DNA from: Bryobacterales bacterium
GTDB lineage: Bacteria; Acidobacteriota; Terriglobia; Bryobacterales; Bryobacteraceae
NCBI GenBank assembly: GCA_030838885.1
Contig: JAUZEU010000068.1
Span: forward strand, 1 to 7,073
Direction of reading: 5' to 3'
DNA length: 7,073 bases
In this document: one piece after another, positions 1-5,847 of the stretch
How the letters are laid out: the number at the start of each line of letters is the position of its first letter
Position numbering within the stretch: position 1 is the stretch's first letter
Position numbers and translations under genes: made by a program
Notes under the pieces: model-generated
Seen by the model: only the letters and a program-made list of their open reading frames with translations
Databases searched by the model: none
Told to the model about the DNA's origin: nothing

Positions 1-57
1 GCACCAGCTGATGGTTTTCTTATGAATGTCAAAGCCGACGTATTGCATACTGTTCAT
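1..57 (-). CDS. IS110-family transposase, N-terminal 19 codons only (runs off left edge)
   Basis: Read on the minus strand from ATG at 57, the sequence gives MNSMQYVGFDIHKKTISWC and continues past base 1. The pattern YVGxDxHKKTI is the characteristic N-terminus of IS110-family DEDD (RuvC-like) transposases, in which the Asp of the GxD pair is the first catalytic acidic residue (here D10). A strong Shine-Dalgarno AAGGAG lies 7 bases upstream of the ATG. These enzymes move the element through a circular intermediate and, in the studied cases, are guided by an RNA made from the element's own non-coding end. Only the first strand and the start of the RuvC-like fold are visible, so IS110 versus IS1111 subgroup and intactness cannot be judged. 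The family call rests on 19 residues but the motif is distinctive. Confidence 0.75.
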   Translation of the reverse strand, partial: MNSMQYVGFDIHKKTISWC

Positions 58-82
58 GGGGTTCTCCTTTGGGTTCGACTCG

Positions 83-106
83 GAGCCGGACCTCTGGTCC
101 GGGCTC
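83..106 (-). repeat. Strong hairpin just upstream of the IS110 transposase ribosome binding site
   Basis: On the plus strand GAGCCGGACC (83-92), loop TCT (93-95), then GGTCCGGGCTC (96-106). The arms pair over 10 bp with a single bulged G at 101. The structure ends about 16 bases before the transposase Shine-Dalgarno on the minus strand. It could be the 3' stem-loop of a bridge RNA, a structure that damps read-through translation of the transposase, or both. There is no U-run directly after the stem, so it is not a canonical terminator. Confidence 0.55.
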
Positions 107-140
107 TGCCTTAGTACACCAGGAAAAACCCCCTCGCGAC

Positions 141-332
141 TTATACATTCAAACACGCGGACCCCCGGCCGCGTCTCCCGGTGATGAATTGATTCTTACG
201 CGCGCTCCCTTTGTCCAGGATCACTCCCGTTGCCTTGAGTTCCTCTGCAATTCTTTCAAATACACGCCATGCCGATTTCTTTACACCTTCCCCCGTCCGC
301 ATCTGGTCTGTGACGAACCGGTGCTGACGCAC
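141..332 (-). CDS. Small ORF of doubtful reality, possible gene remnant
   Basis: A 63-codon frame opens at GTG 332 (an in-frame ATG lies at 299) and ends at TAA 141. The middle part, with the run RIAEELKATGVILDKGS, looks protein-like: an amphipathic charged helix followed by a short hydrophobic strand. Neither start has a recognisable Shine-Dalgarno, a stop lies just upstream of the GTG, and the frame covers one of the leader hairpins. It may be the truncated tail of a gene interrupted by the insertion element, or a chance frame. Family not recognised. Confidence 0.2.
   Translation of the reverse strand: MRQHRFVTDQMRTGEGVKKSAWRVFERIAEELKATGVILDKGSARKNQFITGRRGRGSACLNV
155..174 (-). repeat. 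Short GC-rich hairpin in the IS110 leader
   Basis: ACGCGG (155-160) and CCGCGT (169-174) form a perfect 6-bp stem with an 8-base loop that is G-rich on the minus strand. It lies about 50 bases upstream of the first hairpin on the transposase strand, so the two could be successive stem-loops of a single leader RNA. The stem is short and alone would be weak evidence. Confidence 0.3.
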
Positions 333-414
333 GCCGCTTCACTCGTGTTTTTAACGGATTACTGCCGGATGCGCGATCACTCTCCGCGTCCTGACTCGTC
401 TGCCACTCTCTGAA

Positions 415-1884
415 CTAGGGCATCAACCAGCCGAGATCCGACAACAGAGGGAATGTCAGATCGAACGGCGGCGTCACTTCGTGCGTAAGATCGGGATTGA
501 TGTTTGGCTCCATTAACTGGTTCGGGAACGCAATGGTATCCCAATGACTCACGGATGATCCCGGTTGATACGGATTCGGCGTGTACAGGATCGCTCGCCC
601 GAAAGCATCAGCTCCCGCACGAATGCCCGGATTGAGCCCGATTGTCGCGTATACGCCCGAGTGGGCTCGGGATCCGAACTGAAGTGCGGTTTTCAGCGCT
701 TGGGCATCATCGAACGTGATTCTCACGACAGGTATTGTGACCGTAGGGTCAGTCCCGCCTAAATCAGCCGGTGGACCACCGGGGACATTGTCGGCGATGA
801 TGACCCCGATTGCACCCGCGGCTTGCAGATTTGCCGCCTTCACGGTAAAAGTGCATACGCCCCTGTCAACCAGCGCGATTTTTCCGTTTACAGAGGCGGA
901 GGACACAAGTGAGATCGGGCTACAACCCAGGCCCGCGGCCCCGGGCGTATCAATGAGTTGGATCACTTCGCCGGTTAAGCCTGGATTATCGATTGCTGCC
1001 CCAAAAGCTGCCCGACCGATCTGATATGTTCCGGCAACGCTAACGGGCGCCGATACCGTCAAAAGGGGGGTACCCGGTTTCAGCACAGCGGGCGTGGCGG
1101 CAGTTACGGCAGCTCCGTTCCACACAAGTCTTCTCTCGTTCGTAGCCGAAGCTCTCCGCTCTCCAGGCGTCATGGCGTCCCACGTTTTGTTTGTCTTCGT
1201 GTCGAGCAGGAAATGATCCCAGAGAGCGGGGTAGAAAGGGGGCCCGAATTGGAATCCAGATCCGCCGTCCGTGACGGTCATGAATCCGAGCCCGTGAGCG
1301 ATCTCGTGCGTCAATACAGTCACAAGATCAATCAGGACGCCGTGATTATTATCGAGCCCCAGATAGAAGCCGCTCCCCGCGAGGCAATCCGGGGTGCCCA
1401 ATCCGCTGTTAATCACGATCCGCATGTCAGCGGCAAAGGGACTCGGCGCCAGGGCGGGAACAGAATCGTGCGGATCGGGAAACAGGTCCTGTCTCGCTAT
1501 CTTGTTCGCCATCGCGGCATGATACCAGGTGTTGGGGAAAGGCGCGCCAGGGAAATTTGCCCATACTGTTGACGGCCCTGCTGATTCCAGTACCGCTGAC
1601 GTTGGCGTACATGTCAGCGGTTCCCAGGTTACATACACGTGAATCACTTCAGTGCTGTTCAGGAGCGCCCCCCACTTTGTCGCCGCAGCTTGAAACGCAA
1701 TCAGGCGTTGAGCCCCCAGCGTCATTCCGGAATTTCCTCCGACCGGAGCCGCCGCAGTAAGCTCATTGAATCCGTTCGTACCCGTGTCGCCGTTGACTAT
1801 GATGATCGTCGCAGCAGCGCGAAGCGAGGCCGGAATAGCGAGAGCCAAAAGCGCGGCAGAAATCAACGCGGAGCTATTGGACAT
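415..1884 (-). CDS. Secreted PA-domain zinc metalloprotease (leishmanolysin/metzincin-like)
   Basis: Predicted exported zinc-dependent endopeptidase of 489 residues. A signal peptide covers about residues 1-25 (hydrophobic core LISAALLALAIPASL, Ala-rich cleavage region). The zinc motif HEIAHGLGF is at 193-201 (H193, E194, H197). A protease-associated (PA) domain spans about 286-410, with the hallmark stretches GKIALVDRG and AGAIGVIIADN. After it come SHWD (H447) and LMEP (M458), which fit the third zinc ligand and the Met-turn of M8-type metzincins; the PA domain thus sits inside the catalytic region. The protein ends DLGWLMP. I chose ATG 1884 because it overlaps the upstream gene's stop by 11 bases and has a GGAAGAG-type Shine-Dalgarno 7 bases ahead. 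In-frame starts at 1971-1983 add an Arg-rich extension that would lie inside the upstream gene. Last gene of the operon. Substrate unknown; specific peptidase family inferred from motifs. Confidence 0.82.
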   Translation of the reverse strand: MSNSSALISAALLALAIPASLRAAATIIIVNGDTGTNGFNELTAAAPVGGNSGMTLGAQRLIAFQAAATKWGALLNSTEVIHVYVTWEPLTCTPTSAVLESAGPSTVWANFPGAPFPNTWYHAAMANKIARQDLFPDPHDSVPALAPSPFAADMRIVINSGLGTPDCLAGSGFYLGLDNNHGVLIDLVTVLTHEIAHGLGFMTVTDGGSGFQFGPPFYPALWDHFLLDTKTNKTWDAMTPGERRASATNERRLVWNGAAVTAATPAVLKPGTPLLTVSAPVSVAGTYQIGRAAFGAAIDNPGLTGEVIQLIDTPGAAGLGCSPISLVSSASVNGKIALVDRGVCTFTVKAANLQAAGAIGVIIADNVPGGPPADLGGTDPTVTIPVVRITFDDAQALKTALQFGSRAHSGVYATIGLNPGIRAGADAFGRAILYTPNPYQPGSSVSHWDTIAFPNQLMEPNINPDLTHEVTPPFDLTFPLLSDLGWLMP

Positions 1885-2317
1885 CCAGTCGCTCTTCCAC
1901 CTTTTTCGAAACCGGCTTTGTGGCTTCGCTCTTCGCGGCGTTCTCGTCTGCCGCGCACGCGAGTGACACACTGCCATCCGCATTGCGAACAGCCGTGACG
2001 GAAGTCATCGAACTCCGACCCACTGACAATCCGATCGCACCGCTGGGGTGCCGGATCGTCTGGGGTCTATTTCCCCGCGGCAGCGCCGATCTGCCTTGAA
2101 CGCGTTCGCGGCCGGTGTCCAAAGCCCGCATATCTTCAGCTCCGGGTTCCCTGACTTCCTTTGTTGCGGGATCAATAAACACGCGCGATCCGGCAGACTT
2201 CCCGGTCGCTGCCGGCGGAATGTCTTTTTCGACGACCTTTTTGGAATCGTCAGATTTCTGGGCGTGAATCATGCCCAGACTCAGGAATCCGGATGCAATT
2301 ACAACCGGAAGTTTCAT
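1874..2317 (-). CDS. Small exported post-PEP-CTERM-1-like protein
   Basis: A 147-residue protein with a signal peptide (MKLPVVIASGFLSLGMIHAQ) and a charged, probably flexible body. Recognisable segments are VFIDPATKEVREP (46-58) and GAIGLSVG (93-100) followed by RNADGSVSLAC (111-121). These match my recollection of the small domain found just downstream of PEP-CTERM genes, named post-PEP-CTERM-1; its biochemical role is not known to me. ATG 2317 is preferred over the start at 2374 because it has a strong AAGGAG 9 bases upstream and forms an ATGA overlap with the stop of the PEP-CTERM gene. Its own stop overlaps the metalloprotease start by 11 bases. The tight coupling to both neighbours suggests production in fixed proportion with them. 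A single Cys (121) is present in the predicted mature protein. Confidence 0.72.
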   Translation of the reverse strand: MKLPVVIASGFLSLGMIHAQKSDDSKKVVEKDIPPAATGKSAGSRVFIDPATKEVREPGAEDMRALDTGRERVQGRSALPRGNRPQTIRHPSGAIGLSVGRSSMTSVTAVRNADGSVSLACAADENAAKSEATKPVSKKVEERLDVQ

Positions 2318-3084
2318 TTTGTTGTTCTCCTTTTCCGAAACGGCAAACGATCCCACAATGCGAAACCGATGCACAAAATGTTCACCAGCCCCGCTGAAGC
2401 AAATGTGTCTGGTTCCGGAACAAAAACCGGGACGGCTGATGAAATGATGACGGAATCTATCCCGATGTAGTCTCCGTTCACGGCAGTGTTCGTTACTGTA
2501 TATCGAAACCCGAAGCGCCCCTGCGCGGCGGAGCTCAAGCCCTGAACGCTAAGGGTGTACGGGGTCCAGTTCACCGGGTAACCTCCGCTGGATAGTGTGC
2601 CGTTGAGCGTGAGCAAAACGGTCGTGAAATCACCCACCGATGTTGTCGTACTGCCGGCGTTTGCACTTGAGCCGTTGAGGCTGAGCCGAACTTCCAGGCG
2701 ATCGGGCGGGCCCCCGGATTCGGTACGAGTGAAGAACGAAAGCGTCTCGCCGTTCTCAAGGTTGACCACAGGAGTGATGAGCCAATCACTGATATCGCCG
2801 CCGAAAGCCGCGTTCTGGTAATTGGCGGCAATGTAAGAAGAGGGCTGGCCCGATTGGGCTGCAAAGACGCCTGGATTACCTTGAAACCAGCCCGTTGTTC
2901 CCGGCCCGGTGCTGTTGTTCACTCTTACCCATCCATTCGTGGATGGATTGAAAACTCCATCAAAGTTTTCATTGAGGATAGTAGCTGCATCGAGCGCCGC
3001 GGTAAAAAGAACAAGCAGGCAGACGAAACGCAGCCTCGCCAATCGCGGAGTTGCCATTGTTGGAGTCATTGAACGTAGGTTCAC
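2314..3084 (-). CDS. Choice-of-anchor J family PEP-CTERM surface protein
   Basis: About 256 residues, exported and probably surface-bound or released after exosortase processing. An N-terminal signal peptide has core FVCLLVLFTAALDA (20-33). A beta-rich domain of the choice-of-anchor J type runs about 38-213, with ENFDG, GTTGWFQGN, SSYIAANY, ISDWLITP and YIGID as family-like landmarks. The C-terminus is a classical PEP-CTERM sorting signal: VPEPDTF at 222-228, hydrophobic segment AGLVNILCIGFALW, then basic FRKRR. Exosortases cut near the PEP motif; none is encoded here. The furthest start is GTG 3084, giving a GTGA overlap with the stop of the oxidoreductase gene; ATG 3069 and 3057 are alternatives that keep the signal peptide, and none has a strong Shine-Dalgarno. 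The function of the beta domain is unknown. Confidence 0.88.
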   Translation of the reverse strand: MNLRSMTPTMATPRLARLRFVCLLVLFTAALDAATILNENFDGVFNPSTNGWVRVNNSTGPGTTGWFQGNPGVFAAQSGQPSSYIAANYQNAAFGGDISDWLITPVVNLENGETLSFFTRTESGGPPDRLEVRLSLNGSSANAGSTTTSVGDFTTVLLTLNGTLSSGGYPVNWTPYTLSVQGLSSAAQGRFGFRYTVTNTAVNGDYIGIDSVIISSAVPVFVPEPDTFASAGLVNILCIGFALWDRLPFRKRRTTK

Positions 3085-4094
3085 CGGGTCCCGACGGACC
3101 GTGTTGCCGCCGCCTCAAGTTCTTCGTCAACTACGGCTCGGAACGCTTCGTATCCAATCGCGCCCGTGAGAAAACGCCCATTGATAAAAAAACTGGGCGT
3201 ACCGGATAGTCCAAACTTCTGGCCTTCCAAAGCCTGTGTCTTGACGGCGGCGGCCTGCTCGCCTGAATCCAGACATTTATTGAAGCCCGCGTTGTCAAGG
3301 TGGAGCGCAAGGGCCTGCTCTTTCAAGGCTGGAATGTCAAGGCGCTTGCTGGAGAAGAGCAGATCATGATACTCCCAGTACTTCCCCTGAGATCCGGCGC
3401 AATGGGCAGCTTCCGCCGCCTTTTGTGCCTGAGGATGCATCGGCAAGGGTAGATCCTTGAAAACAACCGCCAGTTTCCCGTTGTATGCCGCTTCCAGCTT
3501 TTTCAATTCCGGATATACCTGCTGGCAGTACGCACATTCAAAGTCCCCATATTCGATTAACGTCACAGGGGCATTTCGGGGGCCCAGGACAGGCGCATTT
3601 TCCAAAGAAATGTTGAGCCTGGGTGGTGCCAGCATGAGGGCCACGTGCGCCTGGCTTCGTAGCGACTGCAGGTAATTGGCCTTTGCCTTGGCTATCCGGC
3701 TCTGCCGAAGGTGATCCAGAATCTTATCGCGAACGGCCTCGAAGGGTTGATTCGTCTCAACACCCTCGTAATAAACGCGGAGAGATTCCTCTGTCGGATC
3801 CTTTGCGATTGTATTAAGTACGTGGCGCTGAAGCAACTCTTCGACCGATACATTCTCTCGTAGGGCTCGCGCTTCGAGCAAATACTGGTTTACGAATTCG
3901 TCCAGCGCTTTTCGCTGCGCTTCGTAGTAAACATTCCGAGCCTGAAACAGAGGTGCCGAACTCTTCTGCTCAAAATCGCCAAGCGTCAGTTTCACCCCGT
4001 TGACTTCCGCCAGAGGGGTACTGCTGTTCTGGGCAAAAGCAAACACACAAAGGGGCAGGCAACAGACAACAGCCACATAAACGGATTTAGTCAT
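3081..4094 (-). CDS. Secreted SurA-N / DsbA-like thioredoxin-fold fusion
   Basis: 337 residues with a signal peptide (about 1-21, ending FAFAQ). Residues about 26-150 are helical and resemble the N-terminal chaperone part of SurA/PpiC-type isomerases (VNGVKLTLGDFEQ, then helices ALDEFVNQYLLEARAL). Residues about 165-330 are a DsbA-like Thioredoxin_4 domain: VTLIEYGDFECAYC puts the redox motif CAYC at 187-190, and GTPSFFING at 298-306 carries the cis-Pro (P300). Two extra cysteines, C232 and C274, lie in the helical insertion. Likely role: periplasmic disulfide formation or isomerisation combined with client binding. ATG 4094 begins a clear signal peptide and has GAGG 11 bases upstream; the longer frame to 4214 adds a non-signal-like leader overlapping the previous gene, so I reject it. 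It follows the Cys-rich protein gene after a 77-base gap. Confidence 0.87.
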   Translation of the reverse strand: MTKSVYVAVVCCLPLCVFAFAQNSSTPLAEVNGVKLTLGDFEQKSSAPLFQARNVYYEAQRKALDEFVNQYLLEARALRENVSVEELLQRHVLNTIAKDPTEESLRVYYEGVETNQPFEAVRDKILDHLRQSRIAKAKANYLQSLRSQAHVALMLAPPRLNISLENAPVLGPRNAPVTLIEYGDFECAYCQQVYPELKKLEAAYNGKLAVVFKDLPLPMHPQAQKAAEAAHCAGSQGKYWEYHDLLFSSKRLDIPALKEQALALHLDNAGFNKCLDSGEQAAAVKTQALEGQKFGLSGTPSFFINGRFLTGAIGYEAFRAVVDEELEAAATRSVGTR

Positions 4095-4171
4095 AGGGTA
4101 TTTCGCCTCTTTTGAATTCTGATCAACAACAACACAGATGTTAAGGTCGAAAGCTAAGTCGAATCTGGTTA

Positions 4172-4942
4172 TCAGCCGTACCGGGTGCGCGGAGACAGCA
4201 TCAGTACCCGGCACGGCTGCAAACCGGTTGAAGATTCTCTATTGGGTGGTGTCGGTTGTGGTTGAAGAGCGTTAAGGGTTGGGCAAGACGGGCAGACCCC
4301 GTGCGTGCTCCCCAAGGTTTGAATGAAGCTGCAGACACTGGTGAGCTTCGATAACTCGTTGCCACTGAGAGGCGCACGCGAGAATTCCGTCTCTGTGCCA
4401 AAGGGGAATGGGCTAACTTGCCAGTGCGTCGCCCATGCGCGCGCTCCGGATGCGAATCCCCCTGCTGCTCCGCTTGTGCCTGGCACATTAGCGGCGTTGC
4501 AGCCAGTATTTGGGGCAGTGGCAGTGGCGGCCCCCGTGGGTAGTGTAGCCACGATCTTGATGACAATGGATGTCGTGGGTGTCCCTGGGAACAGCGGGTT
4601 ACCTACGAGATCAGCCCCTGTCAGGCTTTTGGTCGCGTTGGGCGTCAGACGACAGCTGCAGCAATTTCTCGGCTGTTTGTCGGGATCATACGTATAAACA
4701 TTGATGCAGATGTCACCTGCGGGTGACAGTCCGCCGTGCACCCCCGCGTTCGTAAAGTTAACGAACGTACCGGTAGGCAGGTTGGAAACGTAGTTCACTT
4801 GGTACGAATCCTCATAGCCGAGGGCGGGCGCCGTCGCCGTGACCTGGGCAAAAGCTACGCTCGAAAAAACGATAGTGGCGAGAGCCGCCAGTAGTCGTCG
4901 TGCATAAGTTAAAACCTCAGACGTAAACATAACAGCGGCCAT
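4172..4942 (-). CDS. Cys-rich secreted protein of an acidobacterial CCSC-type family
   Basis: 256 residues, signal peptide about 1-32 (LLAALATIVFSSVAFAQ). The body contains YVSNLPTGTFVNFTNAG, then ICINVYTYDPDKQ, then NCCSCRLTPNATKSLTG (93-109), and near the end TSVCSF and GVCPSC. Cysteines are at 79, 94, 95, 97, 148, 204, 217, 220 and 244, nine in the mature part. I recognise this pattern from uncharacterised secreted proteins common in Acidobacteriota, usually next to each other or to envelope genes; no function is known to me. The tail after CPSC (221-256) is Pro-rich and does not look like the short Gly-rich ending I expect of relatives, so it may be altered. Start ATG 4942 has only a distant GGAG (14 bases away); ATG 4930 is possible. 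First gene of the putative operon. Confidence 0.75.
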   Translation of the reverse strand: MAAVMFTSEVLTYARRLLAALATIVFSSVAFAQVTATAPALGYEDSYQVNYVSNLPTGTFVNFTNAGVHGGLSPAGDICINVYTYDPDKQPRNCCSCRLTPNATKSLTGADLVGNPLFPGTPTTSIVIKIVATLPTGAATATAPNTGCNAANVPGTSGAAGGFASGARAWATHWQVSPFPFGTETEFSRAPLSGNELSKLTSVCSFIQTLGSTHGVCPSCPTLNALQPQPTPPNRESSTGLQPCRVLMLSPRTRYG

Positions 4943-5014
4943 AATTTACGTCAATGCTCCGATGGAATAGCCATAACGGTTAAAATGAATGTCAATCGCG
5001 TGGCACTTGCCTCA

Positions 5015-5051
5015 GTCAACATATCCGCTGATAGGACTAATTCATGTTGAC
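5015..5051. repeat. Perfect 8-bp inverted repeat GTCAACAT / ATGTTGAC
   Basis: GTCAACAT at 5015-5022 and ATGTTGAC at 5044-5051 are exact inverted copies with a 21-base spacer (arm centres 29 bases apart). The right arm contains most of the TTGACA hexamer at 5047-5052, so a protein bound here could mask a promoter of the regulator gene. A two-fold symmetric site fits a dimeric regulator such as the LuxR-type protein encoded just downstream, but no binding is shown. Confidence 0.45.
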
Positions 5052-5063
5052 AGCGACTAATTC
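5035..5063 (+). repeat. 9-bp direct repeat GACTAATTC, 20-bp period
   Basis: GACTAATTC occurs at 5035-5043 and again at 5055-5063. The copies are 20 bases apart, close to two helical turns, so they lie on the same face of the DNA. The second copy lies in the spacer following the TTGACA hexamer. Spacing and position fit tandem operator half-sites. Confidence 0.45.
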
Positions 5064-5154
5064 GGTGTAGCAACTTGAGCAACGATGCGGGAAATCGGGC
5101 TGTAAGTTGTTGTGCCGCCGAGAGATCCTGACATCGGGTTCCCGAGGTGTCGCT

Positions 5155-5847
5155 TTGACTGCTTCGAACGATGAGGTACAAGGGACTGACGGTGGCTCCA
5201 CTCTCCCGGAAACTGGAGTCGTCTTCGTGGATGCGTCATACAGACCAATTGGCTGGAGCCGGGGGGCAATCGAGATACTGAGCTGCCACCGGCCCACCAT
5301 TATCAGCGAGAGCCAATGCGAACTTCCCAAGGCAGTCGCTGACCAGATCCGGCGCTGCAATCCAGCGGACCTGCCGTCTATTGTGGCGAAATTCAGCGCG
5401 GGTAAAGCGATCTATGTCTGTCGCGCATATTTCCTTGAATCCCAGGATGAATCTCTGAGCAGGCCGACTATTGCTCTTCTCTTCGAAAGGAGTTCTTCAG
5501 CCATCGATACGATTCAGGAAATCGCGGCCGAGTTTAACCTGACCGAGCGTGAGCGGCAAACCCTCGAAGGAATATCCATGGGCCTTAGTACCAAAGAATT
5601 GGCCACACTTATGGAGATCAGCCCAAATACTGTCAAGGCCTTTGTACATCTGATCATTACTAAAATGGGAGTAACGACGAGGGCCGAAGTAGTCGCGGAA
5701 GTACTGGCTCATGTTGGAAGTACGTCCGATGCCACCATGGCTGTAGGATCGGGCGCAGTTTCAGTTCTGCCTCCGCCCCAGATCGGGCGAAAGGGTAATC
5801 GGGCTCCCCGGGATCATACTGCAAGCCTCGATAAGTTCGGAATGTAA
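5155..5847 (+). CDS. LuxR/GerE-type transcriptional regulator with PAS-like N-terminal part
   Basis: 230 residues from TTG 5155. The N-terminal part (TGVVFVDASYRPIGWSRGAIEIL, interrupted here only for naming) resembles the opening of a PAS-like sensory domain; there is no receiver domain with a phospho-acceptor Asp. The C-terminal part is a standard LuxR-type helix-turn-helix: LTERERQTLEGISMGLSTKE, then ISPNTVKAFVHLIITKMGV, near residues 129-173. A low-complexity tail of about 40 residues follows. Start choice: TTG 5155 has GAGG 7 bases upstream. An earlier TTG at 5107 gives 16 more residues but a poor ribosome binding site. No ATG start precedes the conserved part. It is transcribed away from the envelope operon, so it is a candidate controller of that operon and of itself. 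The ligand or signal cannot be told from sequence. Confidence 0.85.
   Translation: MTASNDEVQGTDGGSTLPETGVVFVDASYRPIGWSRGAIEILSCHRPTIISESQCELPKAVADQIRRCNPADLPSIVAKFSAGKAIYVCRAYFLESQDESLSRPTIALLFERSSSAIDTIQEIAAEFNLTERERQTLEGISMGLSTKELATLMEISPNTVKAFVHLIITKMGVTTRAEVVAEVLAHVGSTSDATMAVGSGAVSVLPPPQIGRKGNRAPRDHTASLDKFGM

Larger units (their letters stand above)
58..414. other. Non-coding stretch behind the IS110 transposase start; probable element end plus flank
   Basis: No convincing gene lies between the transposase start and the stop of the metalloprotease gene. On the transposase strand the stretch ends in a strong ribosome binding site and contains two hairpin-capable segments (83-106 and 155-174). 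IS110-group elements have a non-coding left end of one to a few hundred bases upstream of the transposase, from which the bridge RNA is transcribed, so part of this stretch is probably such an end. The outer boundary cannot be set from one copy, because IS110 elements lack clear terminal inverted repeats and usually make no target duplication. No rho-independent terminator for the neighbouring operon was found. Confidence 0.45.
4943..5154. promoter_or_regulatory. Divergent intergenic region between the envelope operon and the LuxR-type regulator
   Basis: About 165-210 bases, depending on the regulator's start, separate two outward-facing genes, so the promoters of both should lie here. On the plus strand a consensus -35 hexamer TTGACA sits at 5047-5052, but no good -10 follows at 16-18 bases. 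On the minus strand TTGACA-like hexamers occur at 5014-5019 (TTGACT), 4990-4995 (TTGACA) and 4949-4954 (TTGACG), again with poor -10 partners. The repeats are listed separately. Confidence 0.5.

Noticed and set aside
61..82. GGTTCGACTC on the plus strand looks like a tRNA T-loop
   Set aside because: The bases on either side of the loop do not form a 5-bp T-stem, and there is no acceptor stem or anticodon arm at the right distances.
141..299. Resemblance of RIAEELKATGVILDKGS to the C-terminal part of cysteinyl-tRNA synthetase
   Set aside because: Similarity covers only about 20 residues of a common helix-strand pattern, and the sequence after it does not match that enzyme's ending.
1885..1983. 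Longer start for the metalloprotease adding an Arg-rich 33-residue extension
   Set aside because: The extension lies inside the upstream gene and puts the signal peptide far from the N-terminus. ATG 1884 has its own Shine-Dalgarno. The lack of positive charge before the hydrophobic core leaves slight doubt.
4095..4214. Longer start for the SurA-N/DsbA fusion
   Set aside because: The 40 extra residues overlap the previous gene, are not signal-like, and would bury a clear signal peptide beginning at ATG 4094.
4926..4954. Minus-strand TTGACG (4949-4954), 17 bases, TATGTT (4926-4931) resembles a sigma-70 promoter
   Set aside because: Transcription would begin near 4919, downstream of both usable ATG starts (4942, 4930), and no further in-frame ATG, GTG or TTG precedes the signal peptide core.
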